DNA from: Okapia johnstoni
Lineage: Eukaryota > Chordata > Mammalia > Artiodactyla > Giraffidae
NCBI GenBank assembly: GCA_024291935.2
Contig: CM044315.1
Span: 79,714,385-79,778,384, forward strand
DNA length: 64,000 nt
Reading direction: 5' to 3'
Below, piece after piece: positions 33,293 through 43,330 of the stretch. Made by a program: the position numbers and the translations under genes. The notes beneath the pieces were generated by a model. That model saw nothing but the letters and a program-made list of their open reading frames with translations. It was not told the DNA's origin and searched no databases. Within the stretch, counting starts at the first letter, position 1. The number at the start of each line of letters is the position of its first letter.

Positions 33293-34739
33293 GAGGCAAG
33301 CACAAGACACACTGAAACCACAGAGAGGTCCCCCAAGTCACAGAGTAAGTATCAGAGACAAGGTTCAATTCTTGGACTGTCTGGATCCCAACCTTAGCAC
33401 CACTCTGTACGACAACAGCTATCAGGACCCTTAGTCATAGACTGAGTTCTGAAGAACAGTAGCTCTTTCTGCTGGCAGGAAACATTTAAGAGCAAGAGGA
33501 AGACATGAGGAATTGGGATGTGGCAGGTACAAGTGACCCAGCAACATGTTAGGCCCAGAAGAGGAGATGGTGACGAAGAGAGGAGAGGTTACCAGGTCAT
33601 GAAGCCCCTCCCCTGGGACAGGATGATTCCAGAGTGTAGAGGTGGCAGTGAGTGGTTCTCCTTCTAGGAGCCAATGGGGCAAGCCAGGAAATGACGGGTT
33701 TCAAAACTCAGCTTGGGATTGAGAGGAGGGGCCATATTGGGAATAGCAGTGAGGATGTAAGAATGAAATCAGACAATTCTTGGGCTGGAAGGAAAACCTG
33801 CCTAATTTCTAGACTCATCATCTCCTTTTCATTTCTGTAGAGCTCCGTAGGTCCTGACAGGGTGGTCTGCCTTTTGGAAAACAACTCTTTTGCTTTAAAA
33901 ATTTTGCTTTTTCCTCCCTTCTGAGCACAGATCTGGAAGAGGCCTAAATCTATTTTAGGGGTTTTTTGCCTCCGACTAGTAGTTGGATAGCCTAAACCAA
34001 CCTTCCACAGTTGGGACAGCACTGTGGGCCCTACCTCTGGGGCATGTGAATCATAATTCTCTCTGGAACAATGGGCAAGGCAGGGAGAAGTCGGAGGATT
34101 GGGGTGGGAAGGCTAGGACTAGAGAAGGAACAGTGGAGCAGCTCGGGGAAGACAGCCTCCCTGGGCAGGTGGCTCCATTTGATTTCCGATTTAAAGGGGA
34201 GGCTTAGATAGCCAAGAAGAAAAAGGCTAATAAGAAAAATATTAAACTGCAGTGTGTGTGTCCCCAGGGACTTCCTGTTGCCATGACTGACCTCCCGGAG
34301 AGCGCCATTCGTTCCCGAGCATGGCAGCTTTATAGGCACTTGTAGGCCTGCAAAGAACACCAATTTGCTGCTGCAGTTTGTTTTGATAACTGAAACTTTC
34401 AATAAATCTATATTAAAATCAAAGGGAAAATTAACTAGGCCCCAGTGAGGGGCAGAGAGATAAGGGAGCACATTACCACCCTGGCCTCAGCCACCCCACA
34501 TCCATCTCTTAGTTCAGATTTAGGTCACCAGGGAGATGAATGGCTCAGGCTCGTGGGGAACAGCCCTGGGGAAAGCAGGGCAAAGAAGGCAAGGCAGGTC
34601 TAGCCCCAACTGCTCCTGGAGTGGAGAAAACTAGGGGGGGTGGGGGCGGGTGAGGGGCAAGGGGGTGGTATGATGGTGATCACAGTGGGAAGAGGAGTTG
34701 CCAGAGGGGTGGAGGAGGGGTAAGAATAACAGCAATAGC
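33293..34739. other. Intergenic; candidate conserved non-coding stretch and G-rich tract
   Basis: The stretch 34190-34440 is repeat-free, keeps CpGs, and has AT-rich cores including AAATCAAAGGG (TCF/LEF-like). A G-rich tract at 34634-34668 could fold as a quadruplex. No exon is seen. Confidence 0.45.
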
Positions 34740-34975
34740 CAATACATACTCAACTCTGCAGGATACTGTTCTGAGCATGTTTAATTCTAGTAACAAGTAG
34801 AGACTAGTATTATCTACACTAGAGAGTTGAAGAAACTGAGCCTCAAAGAATATGTGACTTGCCTAAGGTCACAGATAGAGCCTGGTTGCAAACCTGAGCA
34901 GGCTCTATCCAATCTCTCACTCCTTACAACTGCACTATGCTATCTTACACGGCTTACAGGGACTGAGAATGGCAG
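34740..34975 (-). repeat. MIR SINE
   Basis: Reverse MIR: GAAACTGAGCCTCAAAGAAT, TGACTTGCCTAAGGTCACAG and GCACTATGCTATC. Confidence 0.8.
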
Positions 34976-35572
34976 AGCGGTTTTTCTAGTTATCAAATAA
35001 GATGGTTTCAGACTCAATCTGGGTTCTCTTAGCTGTGCCATGTTTGAGGGCTGCCATGCACTGTCCTTGGGTCCTGGGTTCTCTGCCCTTTAACTGGTAA
35101 TTAAGGTCCCAGCTTTGACCGTCATCTTGCTGTTTTTCCTGGTGTCTTGACAGGGCTGCAGAACAACCCATGTGGTCCTCTTTGGTTCTTGCTCTCAGTG
35201 TTCACTTTAGCTCAGTCACTTAATCCCATAGCCAGGTGGTCTACCCAGGGTGTATCTGTGCCTGTATTGGACTCAGTCCATCTGTCTCCAACAATTCACT
35301 TGCCCCATCTTTCACACCCCACCCTGGACCTTGGCCACTTGTTTTTTTGGACAGCCCAGCTGCCACTACTATCACATCATTTACTAATACATTTGATTGT
35401 CTTAGCTTCCTTTGGGAGGAGGGTTAGGTTGTGATAGAGCTTCCAATGTGCCCACTGTGGTGAGACTGCGATGGCCTGTTTTGGTCAAGCCAGAGGCTCC
35501 TCATGATTTCTAATCTCAGAAGAACCACTGTGCTTTGGGGTGTGGGATCTGGTGCCCCCTGTGGCTGTGGCA
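34976..35572. other. Intergenic, no gene
   Basis: Unique-looking sequence with chance open frames (35147-35434, 95 codons). Confidence 0.45.
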
Positions 35573-36636
35573 CTCCTTTGACTGTGTGGATCACAACAAA
35601 TGTGGAAAATTCTTAAAGAGATGGGAATACCAGGCCACCTGACCTGCCTCCTGAGAAATCTGTATGCAGGTCAAGAAGCAACAATTAGAACCAGACATGG
35701 AACAACAGACTGGTTCCAAATCAGGAAAGGAGTACATCAAGGCTGTATATTGTCACCCCGCTTATTTAACTTCCATGCAGAGTACATCATGCAAAATGCC
35801 AGGCTGGATGAAGCACAAGCTGGAATCAAGATTGCTGGGAGAAATATCAAGAACCTCAGATATGCAGATGATACCACCCTTACGGCAGAAAGCAAAGAAC
35901 TAAAGAGCCTCTTGATGAAAGTGAAAGAGGAGAGTGAAAAAGTTGGCTTAAAACTCAACATTCAGAAAACTAAGACCATGGCATCTGGTCCCATCATTTC
36001 ATGGCAAATAGATGGGGAAACAATGGAAACAGTGACTTTATTTTTCTGGGCTCCAAAATCACTGCAGATGTTAACTGCAGCCATGAAATTAAAATTCCAA
36101 TTCCAGCTCCTTGGAAGAAAAGTTATGACCAACCTAGACAGCATATTAAAAGGCAGAGACATTACTTTGCCAACAAAGGTCCCTCTAGTCAAAGCTATGG
36201 TTTTTCCAGTAGTCATGTATGGATGTGAGAGTTGGACTATAAAGAAAGCTGAGCATCAAAGAATTGATGCTTTTGAACTGTGGTATTGGAGAAGACTCTT
36301 GAGAGTCCCTTAGACTGCAAGGAGATCCAACCAGTCCATCCTAAGGGAAATCAGTCCTGAATATTCATTGGAAGGACTGATGTTGAAGCTGAAACTCCAA
36401 TACTTTGGCCACCTGATTCGATGAACCGACTCATTTGAAAAGACCCTAATGCTGGGAAAGATTGAAGGTGGGAGGAGAAGGGGACGACAGAGGATGAGAT
36501 GGTTGGATGGCATCACCGACACGATGGACATGAGTTTGAGTAAACTCTGAGAGTTAGTGATGGACAGGGAGGCCTGGAGTGCTGCAGTCCATGGGGTCGC
36601 AAAGAGTTGGACCCGACTGAGTGACTGAACTGAACT
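35573..36636 (+). mobile_element. BovB LINE with readable reverse-transcriptase core
   Basis: This is the only sense-strand BovB here. From 35600 a frame of 237 codons reads through the RT palm: KGVHQGCILSPRLFN near residues 43-57, and the catalytic YADD at residues 88-91 (NLRYADDTTL). The frame is shifted locally near residues 146-165 and then returns. It ends at a TAG where the family has Trp just after LLRVP. The 3' part continues to ACCCGACTGAGTGACTGAAC. It lacks the endonuclease part, so it is 5'-truncated and dead. Confidence 0.95.
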
Positions 36637-36890
36637 GTGTCTGCTGGAGTGGTGGAGTAATACAACCTTCCCTTCCTGTCTGAGAAGTGATGGTTTTACA
36701 TGGTCTGTAGGATAAAGCGACTGGCTGTGCTTTCTTTCAACCTTTTGTCATATTCATATTTTCTTCCCCTCCTTGCCTCACTTCCATTCTCCCCTCACTC
36801 TTGCCGTCCTGGATTTCTACTTCCCAGTGAAATCTTACAACATAAGCCTTGACTCAGGCTCTGTTTTCTAGGGAACTAGAACACAGCCAA

Positions 36891-37106
36891 GGTGGAGTAG
36901 TGGTAAAGAATCCATCTGCCAATGCAGGAGACACAAGAGACATGGGTTTGAGCTCTGGGTCAGGAAGATCCCCTGGAGCAGGAAATGGCAACCCACTCCA
37001 GTATTTTTGCCTGGAAAATTCCATGGGCAGAAGAGCTTGACAGGCTACAGCCCATGGGGTTGGGTCGCAATGAGTTGGACATTACTGAGGGTATGTGCAC
37101 GAGCAC

Positions 37107-37153
<47 letters not shown>
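36891..37153 (+). mobile_element. Bov-tA-type SINE ending in a CA microsatellite, perfect TSD
   Basis: The tRNA head is altered (GGTGGAGTAGTGGTAAAGAA) but the body is typical. After ATTACTGAGGGTATGTGCAC the element runs into a CA repeat (37108-37154). The perfect 11-base duplication AACACAGCCAA lies at 36880-36890 and 37154-37164, so the CA repeat is inside the insertion. Confidence 0.93.

Positions 37154-37154
<1 letters not shown>
37108..37154 (+). repeat. (CA)n microsatellite
   Basis: About 23 uninterrupted CA units. Likely polymorphic. Confidence 0.97.
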
Positions 37155-37155
<1 letters not shown>

Positions 37156-37164
37156 CACAGCCAA

Positions 37165-37694
37165 AGGCTTGAGGGAGCCAAATGTTGGCTTAGGCAACAG
37201 TATAAGGCAACAAGTGTACTTAAACTATCTTATTATTTGAATGCATTTTGCCTGGTCCATGTCCAAAAAAAGCTTACAGCTTGGTGAGGCCCTGGAAGTC
37301 GTTCAGATGAGCTCTAGAGCACCAAGGTGGAAATAACACATTTTGGGGCAGTCGAGGGGACCATGGAGGGCTCCATGGAGAATCTTGGGGCTGGGTACTA
37401 AGGAAAACCTCCAATCCTCATAAAGTATGTTTACTTCATTCTTACAGCCAAGAAGGCTGGCTATGACCTATTCTCAGCCTAGATTTAGGATATAACAAAG
37501 CCAGAGGCAAGAGAGGCCATACTAGGGCCTCTTACTGGTCTAATTTTATTCATCTATTTACCTATTTGTTTATTGTCTGCTCTTCCTCTCCCTCCTCTTC
37601 CCTAATATAAAAGCTCCTTGAGGACACAGATTTTGTGTGACTTACTTACCAATGAACCCTCAGGAAAAGAAACAGTGCCTGACACTTAGCAGAG
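37165..37694. other. Intergenic, no gene
   Basis: Unique-looking sequence. An L2-like scrap may lie near 37540-37650 (TATTTGTTTATTGTCTGCTC, AAAAGCTCCTTGAGGACAC) in sense orientation. Confidence 0.4.
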
Positions 37695-37975
37695 GCTGCT
37701 GCTGCTGCTGCTGCATCGCTTCAGTCGTGTCCGACTCTGTGCGACCCCATAGACGGCAGCCCACCAGGCTCCCCCATCCCTGGGATTCTCCAGGCAAGAA
37801 CACTGGAGTGGGTTGCCATTTCCTTCTCCAATGCATGCAAGTGAAAAGTGAAAGTGAAGTCACTCAGTCGTGTCCGACTCTTCGCGACCCCATGGACTGC
37901 AGCCTACCAGGCTCCTTCCTCTGTCTATGGGATTTTCCAGGCAAGAGTACTGGAGTGGGTTGCCATTGCCTTCTC
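37695..37975 (-). mobile_element. Bov-A2 SINE
   Basis: A full reverse Bov-A2 dimer with a CTG repeat at its left and CATTGCCTTCTC at its right. No clear TSD was found. Confidence 0.95.
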
Positions 37976-38050
37976 TGAAGCACTATCTAATAAAACATGT
38001 TGACTGATCTGATCAACTGGGATTAACATCTAGAAACATTAATGGGAGGA

Positions 38051-38252
38051 AAGTTAAAGTCGCTCAGTTGTGTCCTACTCTTTGCAACCCCATGAGCTAT
38101 ATAGTCCGTGGACTTCTCCAGGCCAGAATACTGGGTATACTGGGAGTGGATAGCCTTTTCCTTCTCCATGGGATCTTCCCAACCCAGGGATCGAACCCAG
38201 GTCTCCAGTGTTGCAGGCGGATTCTTTACCAGCTGAACCACCAGGGAAGCCC
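38051..38252 (-). mobile_element. Bov-tA SINE with perfect TSD
   Basis: Starts AAGTTAAAGTCGCTCAGTTG and ends AGCTGAACCACCAGGGAAGC. The duplication TTAATGGGAGGA occurs at 38039-38050 and 38253-38264. A small internal duplication around ATACTGGGTATACTGG is peculiar to this copy. Confidence 0.95.
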
Positions 38253-38369
38253 TTAATGGGAGGAGGAAGACCCAATTCCAGCTCCAAAAATCAGGGGATA
38301 GGTAGATGCACTTCCATTTTACTGACCATGGGTTAAGAGACACTGATCCCTGCTGATGCTTATTTCCTG

Positions 38370-38545
38370 ATTTATTCACAAACATTTATTGTATGCCTGC
38401 TTTATGTCTGGAACTGTGCTGGGTATTACTTCACAGCATGAACAATATGCAAATAATGCCTATGTTAAAGGAATTTACAGCCCTGGGGGAGAGACAACAA
38501 AGAAACAGAAAATTATAAAACCAGGACATAAATTCTGTAGGTGCA
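38370..38545 (-). repeat. L2 LINE 3' end
   Basis: ACAAACATTTATTGTATGCC, CTGGAACTGTGCTGGGTATT and ATTTACAGCCCTGGGGGAG fit the reverse L2 end. Confidence 0.7.
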
Positions 38546-39319
38546 GAGCAGAATCGCCTAATCCACCACGTGGGATTAAGGTAGGCATTCCCTGATATGG
38601 GGATTACCATGTTTTCCCAGCTCAGGTGGAAACCATATTATGTTAAGGTCAGATCTCATGGAGGTGGTAAGGCCCAGAAATGACATCATTTTCTTAAGTG
38701 AATATATTCAGATGGCAGACAGAGGGCTTGGTGACTGAAGTTGGGCCCAGAAGATGGTTCCTGGCTGAGTGGGAGGCTGTCAAAGCCATCACTGGCTTGG
38801 CCAAGGCTGGGGTTCCCCAGGTCAGAACCTGATACGCTTGACTTCCCAGAGGGGCATAACCAAGATGAAGAAATACATCTCTGGCTTTGGCCAGAGTTTC
38901 TTCCAGTTGACTGAAGTAATTCTGTGGAAATTCTCTGTAGCTGAGGCCAGAATCCTTTTAACTCTTAAGTTCCCTGTGGAGCTGATGTGACCAACTCAGT
39001 TTCCTCTTCCTTGGGAAGGCCCTTCAGAAATCTAACCATTTTCTTCTTCACGTAAAATCCCCCTCCTCTCAGGTTTCCCTCGCGCTCACCTCAGAGAGGT
39101 AATGATAATAATGACTTGTTGAATGAACGACTGATTAGGTGACATCTAAGTATAACATGTCACCTTATGAACCTATACTCACCTCATGAGCATACTGGAA
39201 GGTGGGAAAACGGAAGTGGGTTACCTGGGTCGTTCTAGGCCTCAAAAAGTTTCGTTTTTTTAAAAAATTTCTTTCACAGCTCTAAAGTGAAACCCCTTCA
39301 CTTTCTTCTAAATACGTGC
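38546..39319. other. Proximal upstream region of ERI3
   Basis: Unique-looking sequence without an exon. CpG density rises only after about 39330. Confidence 0.5.
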
Positions 39320-39328
39320 AATATCAAA

Positions 39329-39344
39329 ACTACAAGTCCCATAA
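39329..39344 (+). promoter_or_regulatory. ZNF143/Staf-like site (SBS type)
   Basis: ACTACAAGTCCCATAA matches the core of the ZNF143 binding motif (ACTACAAnTCCCA). It sits at the upstream edge of the CpG island, about 430 bases before the start codon, a typical place for this factor in housekeeping and bidirectional promoters. Confidence 0.7.
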
Positions 39345-39361
39345 GACCCGCCAAAGGGAGT

Positions 39362-39372
39362 CACCATCTTGG
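39362..39372 (-). promoter_or_regulatory. YY1-like site
   Basis: CACCATCTTGG read in reverse is CCAAGATGGTG, close to the YY1 core AAGATGGCG. YY1 sites near the transcription start are common in TATA-less promoters. It may mark the start region of ERI3 transcripts. Confidence 0.45.
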
Positions 39373-39442
39373 CATACCTTAGCGCGCATGTCGGCGGGAG
39401 AGCGAGCCTTCGGGGAGAAGAAGCCCCTCCCTCCTGAAGCCC

Positions 39443-39447
39443 ATTGG
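39443..39447 (-). promoter_or_regulatory. Inverted CCAAT box (NF-Y-like)
   Basis: The reverse strand reads GACCAATGG, a good NF-Y context, 316 bases before the start codon and within the CpG island. Confidence 0.5.
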
Positions 39448-39520
39448 TCGGAGGAGCCGGCGGCGGGCTCAGCGGTTGGCCACCGCGCCCGCCCGTCCGC
39501 CGCGTCGGCCGGGGTCAGAG

Positions 39521-39536
39521 TGCGCGGAGGTGAGTC
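39521..39536 (+). promoter_or_regulatory. Consensus splice donor in the 5' region
   Basis: GCGGAG|GTGAGTCGG is a near-perfect U1 donor with GT at 39530-39531, 233 bases upstream of the ERI3 start codon. It could end an alternative non-coding first exon spliced to exon 2 or 3. Use is not provable from the sequence. Confidence 0.4.
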
Positions 39537-39762
39537 GGTGTGTTGTGGACTCGTGGTGCTGGCTGCCGCTGTTGAGGCGGCCGGGAACGGGCGGTGGGGA
39601 GCGGGCGGAGCTGGCCCTGCCTCTGCCTGGCCGGCGCCGCAGTCGGCGCGGGCCGCGCCCGCCGCCGTAAACTGTCCTGAGCTTCTGCTCAGGCCGAGGG
39701 AGACGTCGGGGCCTGCACCTGGAGGGAGCCTGCCGCGCTGGCCCCGAGGAGGGGGCGTTGCC

Positions 39763-39897
39763 ATGGCGACAGCCTCTCCCGCTGCTGACGGGGGGCGGGG
39801 GCGGCCCTGGGAAGGAGGGCTGGTCTCCTGGCCCCCTGCTCCTCCGCTTACAATCCCTTGGACTTGGATGGGCCCGAGTTGGGGGCAACATCCCGGG
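39763..39897 (+). CDS. ERI3: ERI3 coding exon 1 (residues 1-45)
   Basis: The exon encodes 45 residues beginning MATASPAADGGRGRPWEGG and ending in WGQHPG, which matches the start of mammalian ERI3 as I remember it. The start codon has a strong context, with G at -3 and G at +4. The exon ends at a phase-0 donor, GGG|GTGGGT, with GT at 39898-39899. The segment is rich in Gly, Pro and Trp and is probably disordered. It belongs to no catalytic domain. It lies inside the CpG island. The reading frame stays open far upstream of this ATG, so an N-terminally longer form cannot be excluded from sequence alone. The choice of this ATG rests on recalled family sequence and on its context. Confidence 0.92.
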
Positions 39898-41776
39898 GTG
39901 GGTGATGCTGCGAGGCCCCCCAGATTGGGCCCTGGTAATGCATGCGGGGTGAGGGTCGCGGCGTGCAGTTTGGGCAGCCTGGGATACTGGCCCATGTGCT
40001 CACCCTGGATGCATATGGTCTACTGAGAAATGTTCAGGCAGAGAGGGAGAGGGGCAGGGCTTTGCAGGACAGGCTGGGTGAGGTGATTAAGCATGCTGAC
40101 TTCTTACCTGGGGTTCCTTAGGAGGAGAAAGAGAGGTTTGATCAAAGAGGATAGAAAACTAGCAAGGAGATGGTAGGTAGAACATCCCCTTTACCCCCTC
40201 CCCGACACACATACGCGCAGACACGCAAGGTTAGCAGTTTACGTCTTTGTAAATCTGTATCCGTGGTAGTAGTTATGGTGGAAAGAGTGAATAAAGGGCC
40301 TAACTTGGCTAGCTTCCTGTTTGCTTTTCCTGCAAATGCTCCAGCAACAGGTGTTTTCTTGAAAAGTCATGAACTTGGATTGGGGCTTGACTGCAAAGTC
40401 TTGCAAAATATAACTGCGTCTTGTTGACTTGAAAAATGCTGAACGTGGCTCCTCTTTGGGGGCTTGAATTCTGTCCTTAGGGCTGGATTTTGCAAGCTGG
40501 TACTACCCATCATTGCCTCTGCTATAGGTTTCTGGTATTAGTTCTTGTCAGACATTTTATCAGCCTTCCAGCTGAAGGGCAAAAAAACAGGAATCCCATT
40601 GACTAAAGACTGTACACTATTTGAACTATAGTAGGTTGTGATTGGCTGAATGATTTTTGATTGTAGAGTTTCTACCAGAAATTGGCTTCATCAAATTCTG
40701 CTTTATTTGGACTTTATCATACACAGCATACCTTGTTTTGGTGGGTTCATGCCTGAAGCTTAAGTATATTATACCTGAATTCCCTACCATTTAAAAGCCA
40801 ATTTATAAACAGGGACTTGGAGTGTGACTCCACTAATGTATGTGTCTGTGATCTTGGTTAGAAACCCACTTGGCTGCCTCTCCTCAGAGAGGTGGGGGTT
40901 GGGGGAAGGTAGCTGCCGGGAAGTGATTGATAAGGTTTCCTTTATGGATTCTGTGGTGCTTCACTGGAGCTCAGAGCACTTTGGCAACTTAAGCACTCCA
41001 AATTAAAAGCTCATTAACAATTCCTGCCCAAAGATCCTGTAAATAATCGGCTAGCTAGGTCACAGAGCTTGGCTGAGAGCTCTCCTTGCAACTTGAAATT
41101 TCCAAATAAAAGTGTTTTTATTCCCTTTCATTTTGAAAAGTGTTTTCTTTGTAGTGGGGTAAGTTGGCGAGTGGCATTTTCCTAGGGGATCTGAGTAGAA
41201 TAAAGTGTTAAATGTGTAGAGTGGTAGACAGGAGTAGATTGGTTCCAAACCTAGGTGTTTCTTTGTGCAAGTACGTTGCTGGCTTACAAGGGCACCTCTG
41301 CAACTTCTAGTCTTTTGGAAGATGTGATTAGTAAAAGGTGTAAGACTTCTGTGCTCTGAAGAGAAAGTATGGAAGATTTGAATTGAGTGATAAATATGAT
41401 AGGTATCCATTGATGATTTGACTTCGGGTTTGGTTACTTTGACTTTTTTAGAACTTGAGGCAGACCTTCATGTATTCTGCAAGTGTTACCTGGTCTGTGT
41501 GGCTCATTTGCAATGTAGCCTGTGGCTTTGCGGCAATCAGTGCTTGCCCCAATCCCTGCCTCAGTAGTTGAGTTATGAATATTGTAAGCTGTTACCAGTG
41601 TCCCCTCCTTGACTAGACTAGGATTCTGGGTTTTCCAGAGAGCCACCACTTCATGACCATATTTCTCGGTCCAGACTCAGATATTTTAAATGTTTAGTGT
41701 TTCAAGGAGATAAACCTCCTGTGGAAGAAAAATATGCCACTGGCGAAAATGAAATTCATCATTCCAAAAATATATA

Positions 41777-42302
41777 TAGTTGACCATTGAAAAACACAAG
41801 AGTTAAGGAGACCGACTCCCCACACAGTTGAAAAATCTGCTTATAACTTTTGACTCTCCCAAATTTAACTACTAATAGCTTTGACTGGTGGAGAAGGCAA
41901 TGGCAACCCACTCCAGTACTCTTGCCTGGAAAATCCCATGGACTGAGGAGCCTCGTAGGCTGCAGTCCATGGGGTCGCTAAGAGTCGGACGCGACTGAGT
42001 AACTTCACTTTCACTTTTCACTTGCATGCATTGGAGAAGGAAATGGCAACCCACTCCAGTGTTCTTGCCTGGAGAATCCCAGGGACGGCGGAGCCTGGTG
42101 GGCTGCTATCTATGGGGTCGCACAGAGTCGGACACGACTGAAGTGAGTTAGCAGCAGCAGTAGCAGGCTGCTTGGCTTATCTGCAAGTTTTTAAAAATTG
42201 TCACACATCTCCAAAAGAGTGTCCAGTATATTTATTGAAAAACACCCTAATGTAGGAATTAGGCCCACACAGTTCAAACCTGTGTTGTTCAGAGGTCAGC
42301 TG
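41777..42302. mobile_element. Tigger/MER-type DNA transposon split by Bov-A2
   Basis: The left end TAGTTGACCATTGAAAAACA and the right end (reverse complement CAGCTGACCTCTGAACAACA) are inverted repeats, each bordered by TA (41775-41776 and 42303-42304). A segment ATAACTTTTGACTCTCCCAA is typical of these elements. Confidence 0.82.
41889..42166 (+). mobile_element. Bov-A2 SINE in ERI3 intron 1
   Basis: A sense dimer beginning GGAGAAGGCAATGGCAACCC and ending in an AGC-rich tail. It is inserted in the Tigger-like element. No clear TSD is visible. Confidence 0.95.
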
Positions 42303-42482
42303 TAGCTTCTGAAAACTATGCTTGTACTGTGCTTCCACATAGATAACTGTTATCCCAAAGTAGTTTGAGTTCAGGAGTTTGAAGTATAGTGTGGTCTTAA
42401 GTTGTTGCAAACAGCAGCCCCCTGGGGATATGATCATTTATATTGAAATAGACTTGTTGCAGAGATGTGTATTTATCCACAG

Positions 42483-42558
42483 CATTGGGGCTTTCCAGCT
42501 CTCACTGAACCTTCAGCATCCCCAGCGGCCAGTCTTGGCATCTTCGAAGTAAGGAGAG
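42483..42558 (+). CDS. ERI3: ERI3 coding exon 2 (residues 46-70 plus one base)
   Basis: This 76-base exon begins right after the acceptor ATCCACAG and reads HWGFPALTEPSASPAASLG followed by IFEVRR, continuing directly from the exon 1 frame. It ends with AGAG|GTGAGA, a good donor with GT at 42559-42560, and leaves one base (G) to be completed by exon 3. The sequence matches the ERI3 N-terminal region as I recall it. It is low in predicted structure and precedes the exonuclease domain. The exon is short enough to be skipped. Skipping would shift the frame, because 76 is not a multiple of three. Confidence 0.92.
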
Positions 42559-43059
42559 GTGAGAAATCTTATTGCATGGTCAAGTTTTGGCTTGACGTCT
42601 TCATGATGAGTATTTGGGCTTGGAGGGAAGGGAGTGGGGACTGGTAAACATTTTACTTTTCTGTAGCTTTTTCTGCCAAAATACCATATGCTGAAAGATG
42701 ACTGAAACTTACGCAAAGTTTATGAACTGGTGAGAGTTGGAGGTGGGGTATCCAGACTGTCAAGTGCTGCTGTGATTTCTTTGTGGACATTGCACAAACA
42801 CTTACTTGAAGTTCAGGAATGTTGAATAGCGCTGGAATAGTTCTTTGTCCTAAGAAATACACGTCTTAAGACATTAGGAAGGATCATATTTATTTGGTTT
42901 TTTATAAACGCATTTTACCAAGGCCTTTAGGATCTTGGTTTAATTTGGGTTGTGGATCACCTCTGGGTAGATGGTTAATTCCAGCCTATTTCCATTTTAT
43001 GAGGATTTTGGGGGCTGGCTAAAAAGTTATACTCTGTTGATTGATATCCAGGATCTCAG

Positions 43060-43330
43060 AGGCTGTTTGTTGAATAACTGAGGTCCAGGCATTTTGCTTG
43101 GTGTTGGGCTTATGGTGAACAAGACAACTGGTATCTCTGTCCCTAAAGAGCCTGCATGGGAGAGACAGATAGTAAAGAAGCAATTATGAGACCTCTGAGA
43201 GGGCTGTAACAAGGTAACTATATGTGCTCTGAGAGTACTTAGAAGGAGCTCCAACCCAGACTGGTGGGTTCAGGGAACGCTTTACAGAGGAAGTAACTTA
43301 CTCAGCTAGAATTGAATGAAGATGTGAAGA
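43060..43330 (-). repeat. L2-like fragment
   Basis: TGTTGAATAACTGAGGTCCA, GGTGTTGGGCTTATGGTGAA and CCTAAAGAGCCTGCATGGG resemble the reverse L2 end. The distal part is uncertain. Confidence 0.55.

Larger units (their letters stand above)
39320..39990 (+). promoter_or_regulatory. ERI3: CpG-island promoter of ERI3
   Basis: CpG dinucleotides are abruptly dense here compared with the whole preceding 39 kb, and GC content is very high between about 39360 and 39850. No TATA box is visible, which suits a dispersed-start housekeeping promoter. The island covers the 5' UTR, coding exon 1 and the start of intron 1. Confidence 0.9.
39898..42482 (+). other. ERI3: ERI3 intron 1
   Basis: The intron is bounded by GTGGGT and ATCCACAG. 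It holds the end of the CpG island, mostly unique sequence up to 41770, and then a Tigger-like DNA transposon split by a sense Bov-A2. The sequence at 40980-41110 is repeat-free with several homeobox-type AT cores, but I see no exon in it. Confidence 0.88.

Noticed and set aside
35548..35566. Second CTCF-like site (GGTGCCCCCTGTGG)
   Set aside because: The 3' core matches, but one base is missing or several mismatch in the 5' part of the consensus. Too weak to list.
1..39300. A second gene upstream of ERI3
   Set aside because: No CpG island, no exon series with splice sites and no recognisable protein segment other than transposon proteins was found.
39330..39995. Open frame of 221 codons on the - strand over the CpG island
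   Set aside because: GC-rich sequence has few stops, and the composition (Pro, Ala, Arg) and position mirror the ERI3 exon and 5' UTR. No family resemblance.
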